In this document: one piece after another, positions 48,200-58,680 of the stretch
Layout of the letters: each line of letters opens with the position of its first letter
Position numbering within the stretch: the stretch's first letter is position 1
Assembly (NCBI RefSeq): GCF_040183065.1
Contig: NC_091117.1
Location: 95,754,001 to 95,818,000, forward strand
Length of the DNA: 64,000 nt
Source of the DNA: Periplaneta americana
Taxonomy: Eukaryota; Arthropoda; Insecta; Blattodea; Blattidae
Direction: 5' to 3'
Notes under the pieces: model-generated
Database searches by the model: none
What the model saw: only the letters and a program-made list of their open reading frames with translations
What the model was told of the DNA's origin: nothing
Translations under genes and position numbers: made by a program

Positions 48200-48554
48200 T
48201 ACGTGCCCAAGTTAAATCTGCGTCCAGTAAAAATGTGAATCACCATTCCCTTTCCCTCTGGCCTTTGTGACCTATGAGCTATACTAAGCTGATAAAGAGG
48301 TGTTTACTGTTCGTGCCAGTGAGTTGTATGGGATAGTGGTGAATACACGTGTATAGGAGGTGCTGAAAGTGTTAATATTATGCACTGTATTTCTTACACA
48401 CATTATATATAATACCTCACTCATTGCATTATCTCTTGTAACATGATCTCACTCACAGACGAAACAGTAGGTTGTATTCTAACAACTAGAGCAATTAGAG
48501 CTACTAGCACTCGTCTCTTGCATTCATGGGACGAAAATTTAACTTGGGGGCGTA
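48200..48554. mobile_element. Probable MITE, 355 bp
   Basis: The left end TACGTGCCCAAGTTAAAT and the right end, inverted TACGCCCCCAAGTTAAAT, match over about 27 bases with a few differences (both continue to CGTCC). It has no coding capacity. The target-site duplication is unclear. It lies in the intron upstream (in + coordinates) of the exon at 48742. Confidence 0.55.
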
Positions 48555-48741
48555 ATAATAATGAATATTAAACATCGCCATTACAGTTGTGTTAAACATA
48601 TTAACAATTTTCACAACATTTTAGTATGATCATCAGAAATAAAATTTCAGTAACATTTTAATTTGAGTCAATTCCATATCTTATACTACATTTCTAGTTG
48701 TAAAGCATAATACTGTTTTAACATTTCAGGCATCTTCTTAC

Positions 48742-48960
48742 CCTCTCCTGTTGACTCCATACGAGAAGCAGTATTTACAGTGTCACCAAAAAGGCAGTAG
48801 CGAGGCATTTTTGTGCCGACAATGCCTGCAACAACTGGACCTGTGTGGACTCCACTACGAATTTGGAGCCTCTCGTTTGGACGATGTGGAATCTTGAAAA
48901 CCACTGAACCTGCCAGAAGGTCCAATGCCATTGTGGCTATCTCTGTTACATGTTTTTCGC
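48742..48960 (-). CDS. Guanylyl cyclase exon (guanine-binding and catalytic loop)
   Basis: The acceptor GATGCAG ends at 48961, and the donor GAGG|GTAAGA starts at 48741. It has 219 bases: two finish a split Gly, then 72 codons, then one base of the next codon. Key segments are [20 protein letters not shown], then [18 protein letters not shown], with the guanine-specifying Cys (residue 168 of the visible protein), Asn 175 and Arg 179. The open frame runs on past the donor, but similarity stops exactly there. Confidence 0.97.
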
Positions 48961-49967
48961 CTGCATCAAGAAATTAACAATTCTTGGAATCAGGGTCGTC
49001 GTGGAACAAAGAGAAGGTAAAGTAATCTCGGAATATGCTATATTACATTCTACTTTGTAAAATAGTAGATAATAATGTTCTACCCATTCTTCACCATATA
49101 GTAATGTAGAATTCCTGCATGGAAATATGATATGCACTTCGGTACATCACAGCAATAAGATAAGATGAAGGTGAGTTTATTCGTAATTTAAAAAATAGTT
49201 ATTGTCATTTTATTGTCAAAAACTGGTAAGTATGTATTGTGTTGTTGAGGTTGTTCTAATAATTAAGTATGTAAGCTATCAGAACACTATGAATAAATGC
49301 AGAATTATTTTTTATTTTTGTCTGCGAATATTACAAGTAAAATAGGCTCCAAGTTAAGCTAGTTAGTTAGTCAGTCACTATTCTTAGTGGACAAGGCCCC
49401 ATACACTTCCAGACAGTAGTAGGATTATGGCCCCTTTCTATAAAAGCATTTTTTATGAGTGAGTGAACCGAAGCAAAGCCTCTATAGTATAACATTCATG
49501 CCACTTCTAAATGTCGAGTTTTGTAGATAAAAAAATGACATTTGCAGTGATTACAGTGCCCATATAGACAGAAAATAGCACTTTTAAAATGAAATTTAGG
49601 ATTTTATAGCACATTAAATAATAGAATTTAGCATTTTGTAGCATTTTGGGATGGAATATTTTTATGGAAAATTTTGTGGTAGAAATTCAAATGTCGTCAA
49701 TGTGTTAACAAGTGCATTTTCCAGATAGAATTCTTGGAAATAATAAATAAGTAAAGGAACATAGTTACAGTGAAATGGTAAACATTAAGAAACATTCCAA
49801 AAGATATGGACCTGCTAACACAGGTCAATATGCATTGAAGACAAAAATCTTTTTATTTCATTTAAGACACTGATTGAAAGTTTAATATGGACCAAATTTC
49901 AACGTTACTCTCCATTAATCTGTTTTGCCTGTCTGTGACAATTAAATTGAACTTACTAAAAATTTAC
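48961..49967. other. Cyclase intron, no gene
   Basis: AT-rich. TAGCATTTT-type repeats near 49570-49650 resemble the tail seen at 39953-40086 and may mark an old hAT remnant. Confidence 0.4.
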
Positions 49968-50336
49968 GTAAAGTTTAATTTTTGATCCTACAGAATACGT
50001 CTATTATGGTAACAATTAATATTAAAGGAGAAAAATTCACTCCGGCACTGGGGATCGAACCTGGGTCCTTCGTTCTACGTACCAAGCTTTCTAACCATTG
50101 AGCTACACAGAAGTTCAATCCACAGCACCGGATCGAATCCCTCCCCTCCAGCGTTTTTCCCTTTGTGGCCTGACTCCAAGTTCGACATGTATGTTGACGT
50201 TTTTATATTAAGTCAACTGCCATTATACAAGGAGCGCACTCAGTTGAGTGATTTGGTGGGCGAGATTCCACAGTAATATGCACTGTTGCTCGAAGAATCT
50301 ATGTAAAGTTTAATTTTTTGGTCCTACGGAATAAAC
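49968..50336 (-). mobile_element. tRNA-bearing repeat, relative of the 52-kb and 60-kb elements
   Basis: On the minus strand, TGTAGCTCAATGGTTAGA (A-box-like) and GGTTCGATCCC (B box) flank an anticodon-like loop ACGTAGA, the same loop as in the 52-kb element. The tRNA-like part (about 50040-50113) ends in GCCGGAGTGAATTTTTCTCC, almost the same post-tRNA hairpin and T-run. A block near AAATTAAACTTTACGTAAAT occurs at both edges (49968 and 50299), a period of about 331, so this is a partial tandem copy. It lies in a cyclase intron. Confidence 0.6.
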
Positions 50337-52304
50337 ACAGACAGACAGACAGATGGCATGGCAAAACTCTTTTTGTATGAGAATGCTGAAATCGTGTTTT
50401 TCTAAAAAATATCAAAATTGACTTTTAGAAGCATCACAATTCTTTCTTATATAGGATGTTCCATAAGAAATAAGATTTAAGTTTTTAATAAAAATTATTA
50501 ATAAAGTTATTGAAAAATCATAGACATTTTTCTTTTAGTACAAAGTGCACTTATAAGTTACTTAAAAATCACATAAATGTGATTGATGACGGAACACTAT
50601 AACATACAAATACCCTCCTCCACATAGCTTTCACACACTTACTCTTTCGACAAAATTTTCAATGGCCTTCTCACACAGTTGCTGCCCAATTTCGCCCATG
50701 ACACGTAGAATTTTCTTCTTGAAATTGATCGTGGATTGCTGACATAAACACAAGAGTTTCCAAACCCTGAAAGAAAGTAGCCACCAGAGTGGCCAATTCT
50801 GGTCGCCATTATGCGAGATGAGACAAGCAAGAAATTTTTCTCTCGCAACAAATCAGTGGTTTCGCGTGCAGAAACTACATGTCTTTCAGATCCATACCAC
50901 CCAATTGAAGCCAAAAAAAAACCCCACAGAATGATTTAATGTAGGTACAGAAACAATTGTTCTGCTCGAACGCTTTGTTCCTTTGTGTAGCACTCCATAA
51001 TATTTGCCGAAGAAACTTCGTTATGTTTCCTTCATGTTGTGTTTTCACAAAAACACAGCTCCATAATACCGGTAACTAATAGCAACAAAAATAGATGACA
51101 AGTGTTCTACTATTAACTGCAGTGAATGCACTTTGCATTAAAATAAAAATATTTGTGGCTTTTAAATATAATGGTTTTTATTACAAAATTAAATCTAGCA
51201 TTCTTTATAGGACATCTATTATTTGGCATAATGAGAAAGTGGAAATCGAAAAGAAGTACAGTATTGATTTCTTAATGATATTAGTTATTACTACTTTGCT
51301 CTATACATATTATCCTGTATAAGAAATTATTTTCAAAAATACTGTAGACATTTTGAACATGACATAACATGAAATATGACTTCTCTTAATAAAACTACAT
51401 ACATGCTACTCGAGAGAGAGAGAGAGAGAGAGAGAGGGGGAGGGAGGGAGAGGGAGAGGGAGAGGGAGAGGAAGGGAGAGAGAGAGAGATATTAATTTTG
51501 AACTGGATGTTCCCCAAATAGCATTTACTATGAGGTTACCAGATATTTTCATAAAAAAATTCTTTTAACATTTCTAATAGACTGTCATTCACTTATATTG
51601 TTTTTACATAATTTAAAGAATTAAAATACTGGTACTCATTCTATTTACAGACTAAACTACTGTCTTTTTAGAAGAGTAAATTTTTTTAAGGTATTCTTAT
51701 CTAGATCCCAATTTTTCATTAAATTCCTGATAGGTCAAGTTGAAGTTGATTAAAGTATTAAGCATGGCATGAACAGTTTCTAAACTCATTCTGGATTTTT
51801 GGGATATCCACATCACGTTTAATGAAGAAAATATCCACTGAAGCATTATTAATTTCCAGGACACAGAGTTAGTTCAATCAACTTGTGGAGTTGTGCACAG
51901 GAATAATTTTCTCAGATACAAATTAAAAATTCCACTCCATTATGAGCAACAGAGTAACATTTTCTTTATTACACTTTGCCATTTTCTCTAAGTCACATAT
52001 TTATTCAAGCGAGAAATTTCATCAAATTAATTATCTTCATCCAGGTCAAGTGTATCTACATTTGAAGAAAAATAATGGACTGTCTCTTCAAATTTTTATC
52101 TTTCTATAGAAGGTCCCAGTAATACAAGTACATTTCATAGATACAGTCTCTTATCTTGTGAATGAATAACCCAGGCACTGGCATATTCAACAGTATTTTC
52201 ACAAAATTCATGAAAGACACTGAGAATTATGTTATGAAATAAGAACTACTGGTACTTCTAAAGATGCCCGATAGTTGCTTAACTGTTGGTGGAATAAATT
52301 TACC
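50337..52304. other. Cyclase intron, no identified gene
   Basis: A 91-codon minus-strand frame at 50639-50914 looks weakly protein-like but matches nothing I can name. The remainder is AT-rich apart from a GA microsatellite. Confidence 0.35.
51411..51490. repeat. (GA)n purine microsatellite
   Basis: About 80 bases of GA and GGGAGA units in the cyclase intron. Confidence 0.97.
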
Positions 52305-52445
52305 TTCTTTCTTGGATATATATTATTTTATATATTATTTTAATGTACCGAAGTACATATGATATTTCCATGCAGATATTCTGCGTCATCATACGATGAA
52401 AGAGTAATGGAACGGAGAAAAATTCTCTCCGGTGTCGGAGTTGTA

Positions 52446-52516
52446 TCCGGTGTGGCTTAGTGGATAAAGCATCAGCACGTAGAGCTGAAAACCCGGGTTC
52501 AAATCCCGGCGCCGGA
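52446..52516 (+). tRNA. tRNA-like cloverleaf, unit 1 (anticodon position GTA)
   Basis: The 71-base sequence folds as acceptor TCCGGTG/CGCCGGA (one G-T pair), D stem GCTT/AAGC and anticodon stem TCAGC/GCTGA. The loop is ACGTAGA, variable loop AAAC, T stem CCGGG/CCCGG and T loop TTCAAAT. Anticodon positions read GTA (Tyr), but base 33 is C, not T. There is no intron, which insect tRNA-Tyr genes usually have. A TTTTT run follows 7 bases downstream. Probably a mobile tRNA derivative, not a decoding tRNA. Confidence 0.6.
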
Positions 52517-52827
52517 GAGAATTTTTCTCCGTTCCATTACTCTTTCATCGTATGATGACGCAGAATATCTGCATGGAAATATCATATGTACTTCGGTACA
52601 TTAAAATAATATATATGATATGCGTAAATCACTTCGTGATTTAAGACGGCGCTTATTCCGTCGGATCCCGGTCAACTAGTCACTCATATCGAGTGCACCT
52701 CAGCACATGTGTGGACTTCGGTCCTGCGTTCATAGACATCTATGACGTAGTGCAGAGGGCGGCCACTAGAGGGAACCCAAGAGTTGGAGCTTAATCTGAG
52801 ACGATTCTATCCGGCGTCGGAGTTGTA

Positions 52828-52898
52828 TCCGGTGTGGCTTAGTGGATAAAGCATCAGCACGTAGAGCTGAAAACCCGGGTTCAAATCCCGGCGCCGGA
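52828..52898 (+). tRNA. tRNA-like cloverleaf, unit 2
   Basis: By eye identical to unit 1, exactly 382 bases downstream, with the same T-run after its 3' end. Confidence 0.6.
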
Positions 52899-53209
52899 GA
52901 GAATTTTTCTCAATTCCATTACTCTTTCATCGTATCATGACGCAAAATATCTGCATGGAAATATCATATGTACTTCGGTACATTAAAATAATATATATGA
53001 TATGCGTAAATCACTTCGTGATTTAAGACGGCGCTTATTCCGTCGGATCCCGGCCAACTAGTCACTCATATCGAGTGCACCTCAGCACATGTGTGGACTT
53101 CGGTCCTGCGTTCATAGACATCTATGACGTAGTGCAGAGGGCAGCCACTAGAGGGAACCAAAGAGTTGGAGCTTAATCTGAGACGATTCTAACCGGTGTC
53201 AGAGTTGTA

Positions 53210-53280
53210 TCCGGTGTGGCTTAGTGAATAAAGCATCAGCACGTAGAGCTGAAAACCCGGGTTCAAATCCCGGCGCCGGA
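53210..53280 (+). tRNA. tRNA-like cloverleaf, unit 3
   Basis: One D-loop change (TTAGTGAATA instead of TTAGTGGATA) that affects the A box; otherwise as units 1 and 2. The third unit ends 36 bases further on, at the duplication. Confidence 0.6.
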
Positions 53281-53328
53281 GAGAATTTTTCTCCGTTCCA
53301 TTACTCTTTCATCGCATTCTTTCTTGGA

Positions 53329-54412
53329 GTTCAATTTTTTATTAACTTCGGTAACAATGGAAGATTCGACTACAGTTATGGCCTCACCTTCAGTTTTCAT
53401 TATGTTATCATGAAAAAGTGGCAAAATTGCATTAGCAGAATTTATCACAGCAATGAGCAAGGTTCATTAAACCAAATTGATAATAAACACTGAAAATCCG
53501 GAGGATATCTGGGAAAAAATTATTAAATCCGGGGACATCCCAGGGACGAAATTTGTCCGGGAACAGAAAGCAAAATTCAGGGAGTGTCCCCGGGAAACTG
53601 GGACATCTGGGAACCTTAATTTACTGTAATTTATCTACATGACACTCACATCAAAAGTGTATATTAAGTTTATCATCTTTGTAATAAAAAGAATACTTAC
53701 TTTGTCAGATATATGGTAATTCTCTATAAGCTATTTTAATATAAGGTTTTTATGGTTTAGAGAAATGTGATTGTAAAAATTGTTTTACTCATTGTAAAAG
53801 TTTCTTTTATTTCTTTTTTTAAAGAATGTAGTGCGTCTAAATAATATGTTGTAATGCAAGCTATTTAATTGTGAAATGAAAATAATTAATTAATTGTGAA
53901 AAAAATAAATAAATTCCAATGATTAGATCTCGTACAGTAAAACGAATTAAATATTGAAGCCTCCTGCAATTAATTAATACTGATACAGTAAAACAAAGGT
54001 GAAGAAATTTATCCAATTTAATTGACATCTAATTAGAAAGCTGAATGACGAGTGGTTACTAGAAGAGGACACATGATACTCGGAACAAGAGATATATGTA
54101 GATAAAAAATATCGAGTACCGGTAGGCCTAATTTATATTTTAAGACAAAATAGATCTTTAAGACTGCGCTACCAGAATTTCGACTTATACTTTAGTTTAT
54201 TTTTATACCTAGCAGTAGAAATATAAAATTTTTGTGATGTAAGGGTTTCGGTTAAAATTACCTGTAATATTTAAAAAAAAAAAACATAGAGACATGCCAT
54301 TGTTTTTGGTTTCTATTATCACTCTTTGGTCAATTATATTTAGAATAAGATACCGAGATTTAATTCATATATGAAAGTTTGTTGTTGTCTTCACCTGTTT
54401 TTTTCAGCTCAC
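53329..54412. other. Cyclase intron, no gene
   Basis: Short inverted and repeated GGGACATCCC/CTGGGACATCTGGG motifs at about 53500-53615 suggest an old repeat end. Otherwise AT-rich. Confidence 0.35.
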
Positions 54413-54536
54413 CATTTTTGACAGGTAATCCTGATGCTACCATATATGAATCTCCGATTGTTTCAACTTTATAAACATCATAGCATTCAATGCGGGCATC
54501 AAACATTTTATATATTGAATTGAGAAATGTCACCAC
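54413..54536 (-). CDS. Guanylyl cyclase exon (second metal site)
   Basis: The acceptor CTTTCAG ends at 54537 and the donor AATG|GTGAGC begins at 54412. It has 124 bases encoding [17 protein letters not shown]... through [18 protein letters not shown] plus one base of the next Gly. It carries the guanine-selecting Glu (residue 96) and the second metal-binding Asp (residue 100). Confidence 0.97.
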
Positions 54537-54738
54537 CTGAAAGAGAAAGATTCACGTTTGTAGCTCCATATTTACATAAAACATGTACAGTATTTGTCAC
54601 AGTTTAATATGCTCTATATGTATTTTTACCAATTTCTGACTTAACAGATATTTCTGTTTCAAATATTTCTATCATGAATTATGTTTTATTTCTAATCACA
54701 TTTTACAAATATGATATACTTTATGTTTATTAACTCAC

Positions 54739-54828
54739 CTCTAGTGGAGTGCTAATTGCTGCAATTTCTGTAAATCCGACAATATCACTAAAGTATACTG
54801 TAACAGAAGCATAATACTCAGCTGGTAC
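54739..54828 (-). CDS. Guanylyl cyclase exon (first metal site)
   Basis: The acceptor TTTCCAG ends at 54829, and the donor GAG|GTGAGT begins at 54738. It has 30 codons in phase 0, VPAEYYASVTVYFSDIVGF to AISTPLE, with the first metal-binding Asp (residue 56) in FSDIVGF. It opens the catalytic domain. Confidence 0.97.
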
Positions 54829-54879
54829 CTGGAAAATAAAAAATGTAGTCTACAATTAATTTCATATATAAAAAATGTA

Positions 54880-55650
54880 CAAAGCGTTCGAGCCAAGATG
54901 TACACTTATTACCGATGGCTGTGTGGCCACCGCATGCTGTACGAGTCGCCTGTTTCCCACCAAATGGTGACTGTAATTTGCAGCAAAATAAAACTCATAA
55001 TACTGAAATAAAAGGCTTACGGTACCTTATTTTAGTAATTGCTGGAAATGGTGACCTTCAACATTCAAGCATGCTTGACATCATTTCAGCACATTCTTGG
55101 ACACTTTCTGTAGTTTATTTTCACTTATGTGATCCACTACATCCACTACACCGTTTTGATGGTTTTAACTTCAAAAATTTAGTGTGTGTTGAAGTGAGGT
55201 TTTTGACATCCCTACTGCCTAGGCTAATCTGTGCATAGATTTCTGAGGACTTGGTTCTAATTGAAAACTTATTTCATCTAATTTTTCCTGAGTTAAGACC
55301 CATTTATTTATTCGATGCTTCTTATTTTGAACCAAGTCTGTCTCGTTAAATTTCTTTACGAGTCTGTGTATTTTTTTCTTATTTGGCACAGGACCATCAG
55401 GGAAACGATATCTGAATTTATGGCAACACATTCTCCACCTATATTTCACGAAAGTCTTGCATGTAAAAATGCATTGTTCTATACTGTACATCACAACACA
55501 CAGGCGCACAACAGAGATGTACTGAATACTGACTTGAGAGGCGTGGGAATCTGCCGTATTTAGCAAGATGCATAATGCCCGAACTCGCATCATTCCCGCC
55601 TGTCAACCAGTTTTCATGGTAGTGGCGGATATCTTGGCTCGAACGCTCTG
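54880..55650 (-). mobile_element. Mariner/Tc-like element, 771 bp, in a cyclase intron
   Basis: Inverted ends CAAAGCGTTCGAGCCAAGAT and (inverted right) CAGAGCGTTCGAGCCAAGAT differ at one base. TA flanks both sides (54878-54879 and 55651-55652). The minus strand encodes only the N-terminal part of a transposase. The left end lies about 50 bp from the acceptor of the exon at 54739-54828. At this length it is a deletion derivative. Confidence 0.9.
55219..55500 (-). pseudogene. N-terminal fragment of a mariner/Tc-like transposase
   Basis: On the minus strand, YSIEQCIFTCKTFVKYRWRM leads to FPDGPVPNKKKIHRLVKKFN, then VLTQEKLDEISFQLEPSP and KSMHRLA. This is the helix-turn-helix N-terminus common in insect mariner-like repeats (helix, FP...VP...I.RLV.KF). 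The catalytic domain is absent. Confidence 0.75.
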
Positions 55651-56419
55651 TATTACATTAATTCTGCTCATGGCAATGCAATATTTTATGGCCAATTTCT
55701 TACAACTACTAACATTTAAATAATTCTGCAACTAAATGTATCAGTTTTGAAGTAACTTTCTGATTTAATATTTAAGGATCCAAAATTTTTCCAAGTTTCT
55801 ACACATGTATTTGTCAGAATAATTCATTATCATTTCCCTTAAATGTCTATTTACCAGTATCAAGTTAATAATCGTCATTGCTCTTATTGTTGCTCAATAA
55901 ACTCTACAGCTATGCATCAAATTTTTAACATTGCTTAAAAGGACCTGGTGTGTGTAATTAATTTTAATCGACAATAAACAAACCAGGCACTGAATAAGTA
56001 ATGGCAACAGTGCTGTAAATCAGCGCTCCTAGCGGTGAGCATCGGAATCTTATAGTACGTAATAGAGGAGCGATTATTGCATAAATGTGGAATATTAAAA
56101 GTCTTTAAGTAAACATATTTTGTGAATACAGGGACTGTTTCTGATTTGTATTAAGTAATACTGCCCTATAAAAGTTCAGTAGGTATGAACAAAGTTTATC
56201 ATAAAAATACGAGTTGCAAGGGGGGAAAATGCAACCCAGTGCTTTAAGGCATAACAAGATGCTTGTAGATAAGTCCTGCCATACCGAACTATTGTAAGAT
56301 AGGTGGAAACGAGGCATTTGCTTGCAATCAAGAGTTTACATCCAATAAGCTTTAGATCGATCAGTGACAGAGATGTCCAGAAATGATGCTGCAAATTACT
56401 GACACAACAGGGGCTATAG

Positions 56420-56596
56420 CTAGTATATACAGTCACGAAGCTTAATATGTAGGGAATATGCATCCATAGGTAGTTGCTAACCACTAGGATTGCTACTATT
56501 GCCTCAACGCAGACAATGCGAAATAGTACCGGCACAGTCCCTTGTTCCTAGTACCCTCAACAACTCAAGCTTCGTGACTGTATATACTAGACTGTG
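56420..56596. mobile_element. MITE copy 1 (177 bp)
   Basis: The inverted ends CTAGTATATACAGTCACGAAG and the mirror at 56567-56590 bracket a short non-coding interior. It shares interior blocks (TTGCTACTATTGCC, AATAGTACCGGCACAGT) with copy 2 at 57808-57989, in the same order of strands or reversed. The outermost left bases are eroded. Confidence 0.8.
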
Positions 56597-57159
56597 GTTG
56601 AAGTATGTAATGCCAAAAGTATCAAAAATTAATTTAGTGTGAAACAGTAACTATATTACCATTACTTTCGAATGCCCTAGTATTTATTTGCTCTGTGCTG
56701 CAAGACACTTGTCATTTCACGATTGATTTATGTAGGGAACTAGATTTTCTAATAAACAGAGTATGGTAGTGCTGTATTGTACTATTGATTTGTCGAAAGA
56801 CCTGGTGGCATTAGAAAAAAAAGTAAAAGTATTATTGACTTCGACACTAGAAGAATACCTATAAAAATAGTTCTGTCATTTGTTCAAATGAGAAAGATTG
56901 TGTATAAATGAAAATAGAATTTAATGCTACAATAAAAATTCTAATCAATAAAATGTATTATTGAATACCAGTACAGCGTCAGTCCTTAGATTTCACATTC
57001 CTTGAAATAAAATAGGTGCCGGTATAGTAGAAGTGAAAACTTTTTGAAATCTACATGATAACAACATTCGTCCTAATCTACAGAGTAGCCCAAAATCCTC
57101 ACACCATAGGCTGATTATGACAACTGTGAAATTGTTTGCGATTTCTTTTTTCAGGTGAA

Positions 57160-57546
57160 CCATGTTAACTACTGAAGAGAGGATAGAAATCATTCTGCTA
57201 CGTGGACGCGAAGGCTATTCCCACAGGGATGTTGCAGCAGAATTTAATATTACTGATTGCACCTAATACCCATAGTACACACCACTGGTGGCAGATTACT
57301 GCAGAAATTCAAAACCATGGGTAATGTGGCAAATGCTCCTCGAGCAGGATGACCAAGAACATCAGCAGTGGTAGAGGTAGCTGTACTGGCGAAGATGTAT
57401 TCGAGCCCAAAGAATCAACATGCCGAACAAACTTGGAACTGGGCATTCCCCTAACAACCATTCAGTGCACAGTGCCGTATGTAGCATCAGGAGAGACAGG
57501 ATATACATCGTTTACCTAAAATCCACGAAATAATTCATATTACATG
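57160..57546 (+). pseudogene. Helix-turn-helix fragment of a mariner/Tc3-like transposase
   Basis: It starts MLTTEERIEIILLRGREGYS, then HRDVAAEFNI; after frameshifts, LLQKFKTMGNVANAPRAG and PRTSAVVEVAVLAKM. This is the N-terminal DNA-binding region of a family abundant in insects. It is cut at 57546 by the insertion of the next element, and the catalytic part is not recognised beyond it. Confidence 0.7.
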
Positions 57547-57807
57547 TAGGGTGACCAGATTCACATCGATAAAAAAGAGGACAGAAAGCTTAAAAAAGGA
57601 GGACATTGTTCGAAAAATGAGGACAGAAAATATGTACGTTCTTGGATTTAGGCTTAGACCTATATTATACTTTAAATTACGTTAATATCTATTATATTAC
57701 AAAATATTTACAGTATAGATTTAGGCTTATATCTTACTTAAAATTAGGTTAATATCTATTTTATTAATTTATTAACTACATATTATGAAAGTCAAGGGAA
57801 CTATAAT

Positions 57808-57989
57808 CACAGTCTAGTATATACAGTCACGAAGCTTGAGTTTTGAGGGTGCTAGGAACAATAGATTGTGCCAGTACTATTTCGCATTGTCTGTAATGGG
57901 GCGATAGTAGCAATCCTAGTGGTGAGCAACTAACTATGGATGCATATTTACTACGTATTGAGCTTCGTGACTGTATATACTAGACTGTG
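57808..57989. mobile_element. MITE copy 2 (182 bp), nested
   Basis: The 28-bp inverted ends start CACAGTCTAGTATATACAGT. The 7-mer CTATAAT flanks both sides (57801-57807, 57990-57996). It is a better-preserved sibling of 56420-56596. Confidence 0.88.
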
Positions 57990-58070
57990 CTATAATTATT
58001 AAAGAGGACAGAAAATATCTATTTAGAATTACATTTGCACCTCCATCTCTCGATATACTAGTTATCTCTG

Positions 58071-58680
58071 ACAAGCAAACATTCTGATGGGGACAAATAA
58101 AAAAGTTAAATTTTTTCTTCCAGCATGTTAATAATGTCAAAAGAAGTGCTTATACAAATTTTGGCCACTCGACCGCAATTATGAGGTCGTCCAAAAAGTG
58201 ATTTTTCCTGGGGCCGTTTACAGGAAAAAAGCACAATTACATGGAAAGATTTATTCAAACAAACACAGCAATTGTTGCGCTATTTGTCAACATATCCCCC
58301 ACTGGAACTGAGACATCTGTCCATACCATGGGAATAATTTTTCTATCCTTGTGGCATAGAAGTCAGCTGCCTGTGATCGGAAACAGGGTTTGACACCCAT
58401 CTGCACCTCTCTGTCGATCCCATGGTATGACAAATGTCTCAGTTCCGGTGGGAAATATGTTTAAAATAGATCAACAATTGTTGTGTCTGTTCCAATAAAT
58501 TTTTCCAATTAAGTCGTGTTTTCTTTCTGTTAACAGTCCTTGGTAAAATTAATTTTTTACGGTCCTCATAATTGCGATCGAGTGGCCAAAATTTGTATAA
58601 GCAGTTCTTTTGACATTATTAACATGGTGAAAGAAAAAGATTACTTTTTTCTCTGCCCCCATCAGAATGTTTGCTTGTGA
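58071..58680. repeat. Long imperfect inverted repeat (about 610 bp)
   Basis: The left arm begins ACAAGCAAACATTCTGATGG and the right arm ends in its inverse at about 58680. The arms, each roughly 270-300 bp, match at perhaps 80% by eye, with the centre near 58375. Arms include TACAAATTTTGGCCACTCGA on both sides. It is a foldback of a mariner-like or related repeat and would form a hairpin as RNA. Confidence 0.85.

Larger units (their letters stand above)
52317..53316 (+). mobile_element. Composite tandem element with tRNA-like units and 12-bp TSD
   Basis: The exact 12-mer TTCTTTCTTGGA lies at 52305-52316 and 53317-53328, so the 1,000 bp between inserted as one piece. It holds about 2.3 head-to-tail copies of a 382-bp unit starting at 52431, 52813 and 53195. 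They are preceded by an inverted copy of part of the unit (about 52330-52430). Each unit has a complete tRNA cloverleaf, then GAATTTTTCTCC. A body follows with tight hairpins: GTAC-TTCG-GTAC, AAATCAC-TTC-GTGATTT and GGAC-TTCG-GTCC. There is no open frame. A second insertion is at 60014-60543. Confidence 0.88.

Noticed and set aside
50639-50914. 91-codon minus-strand frame as a gene
   Set aside because: No recognisable motif, no splice signals, and it lies within a cyclase intron.
52446-52516. Functional tRNA-Tyr gene
   Set aside because: C at position 33, no intron, tandem inside a mobile element; more likely a tRNA derivative.
52431-52812. Hammerhead ribozyme in the 382-bp unit
   Set aside because: I looked on both strands for CTGANGA with a downstream GAAA and found none, so a classical hammerhead is not supported; other ribozyme classes cannot be judged by eye.
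53224-53493. 89-codon frame containing ENPGSNPGAGENFSP
   Set aside because: Reads through the tRNA-like T arm and post-tRNA hairpin; the same peptide appears at 60431-60637 for the same reason.
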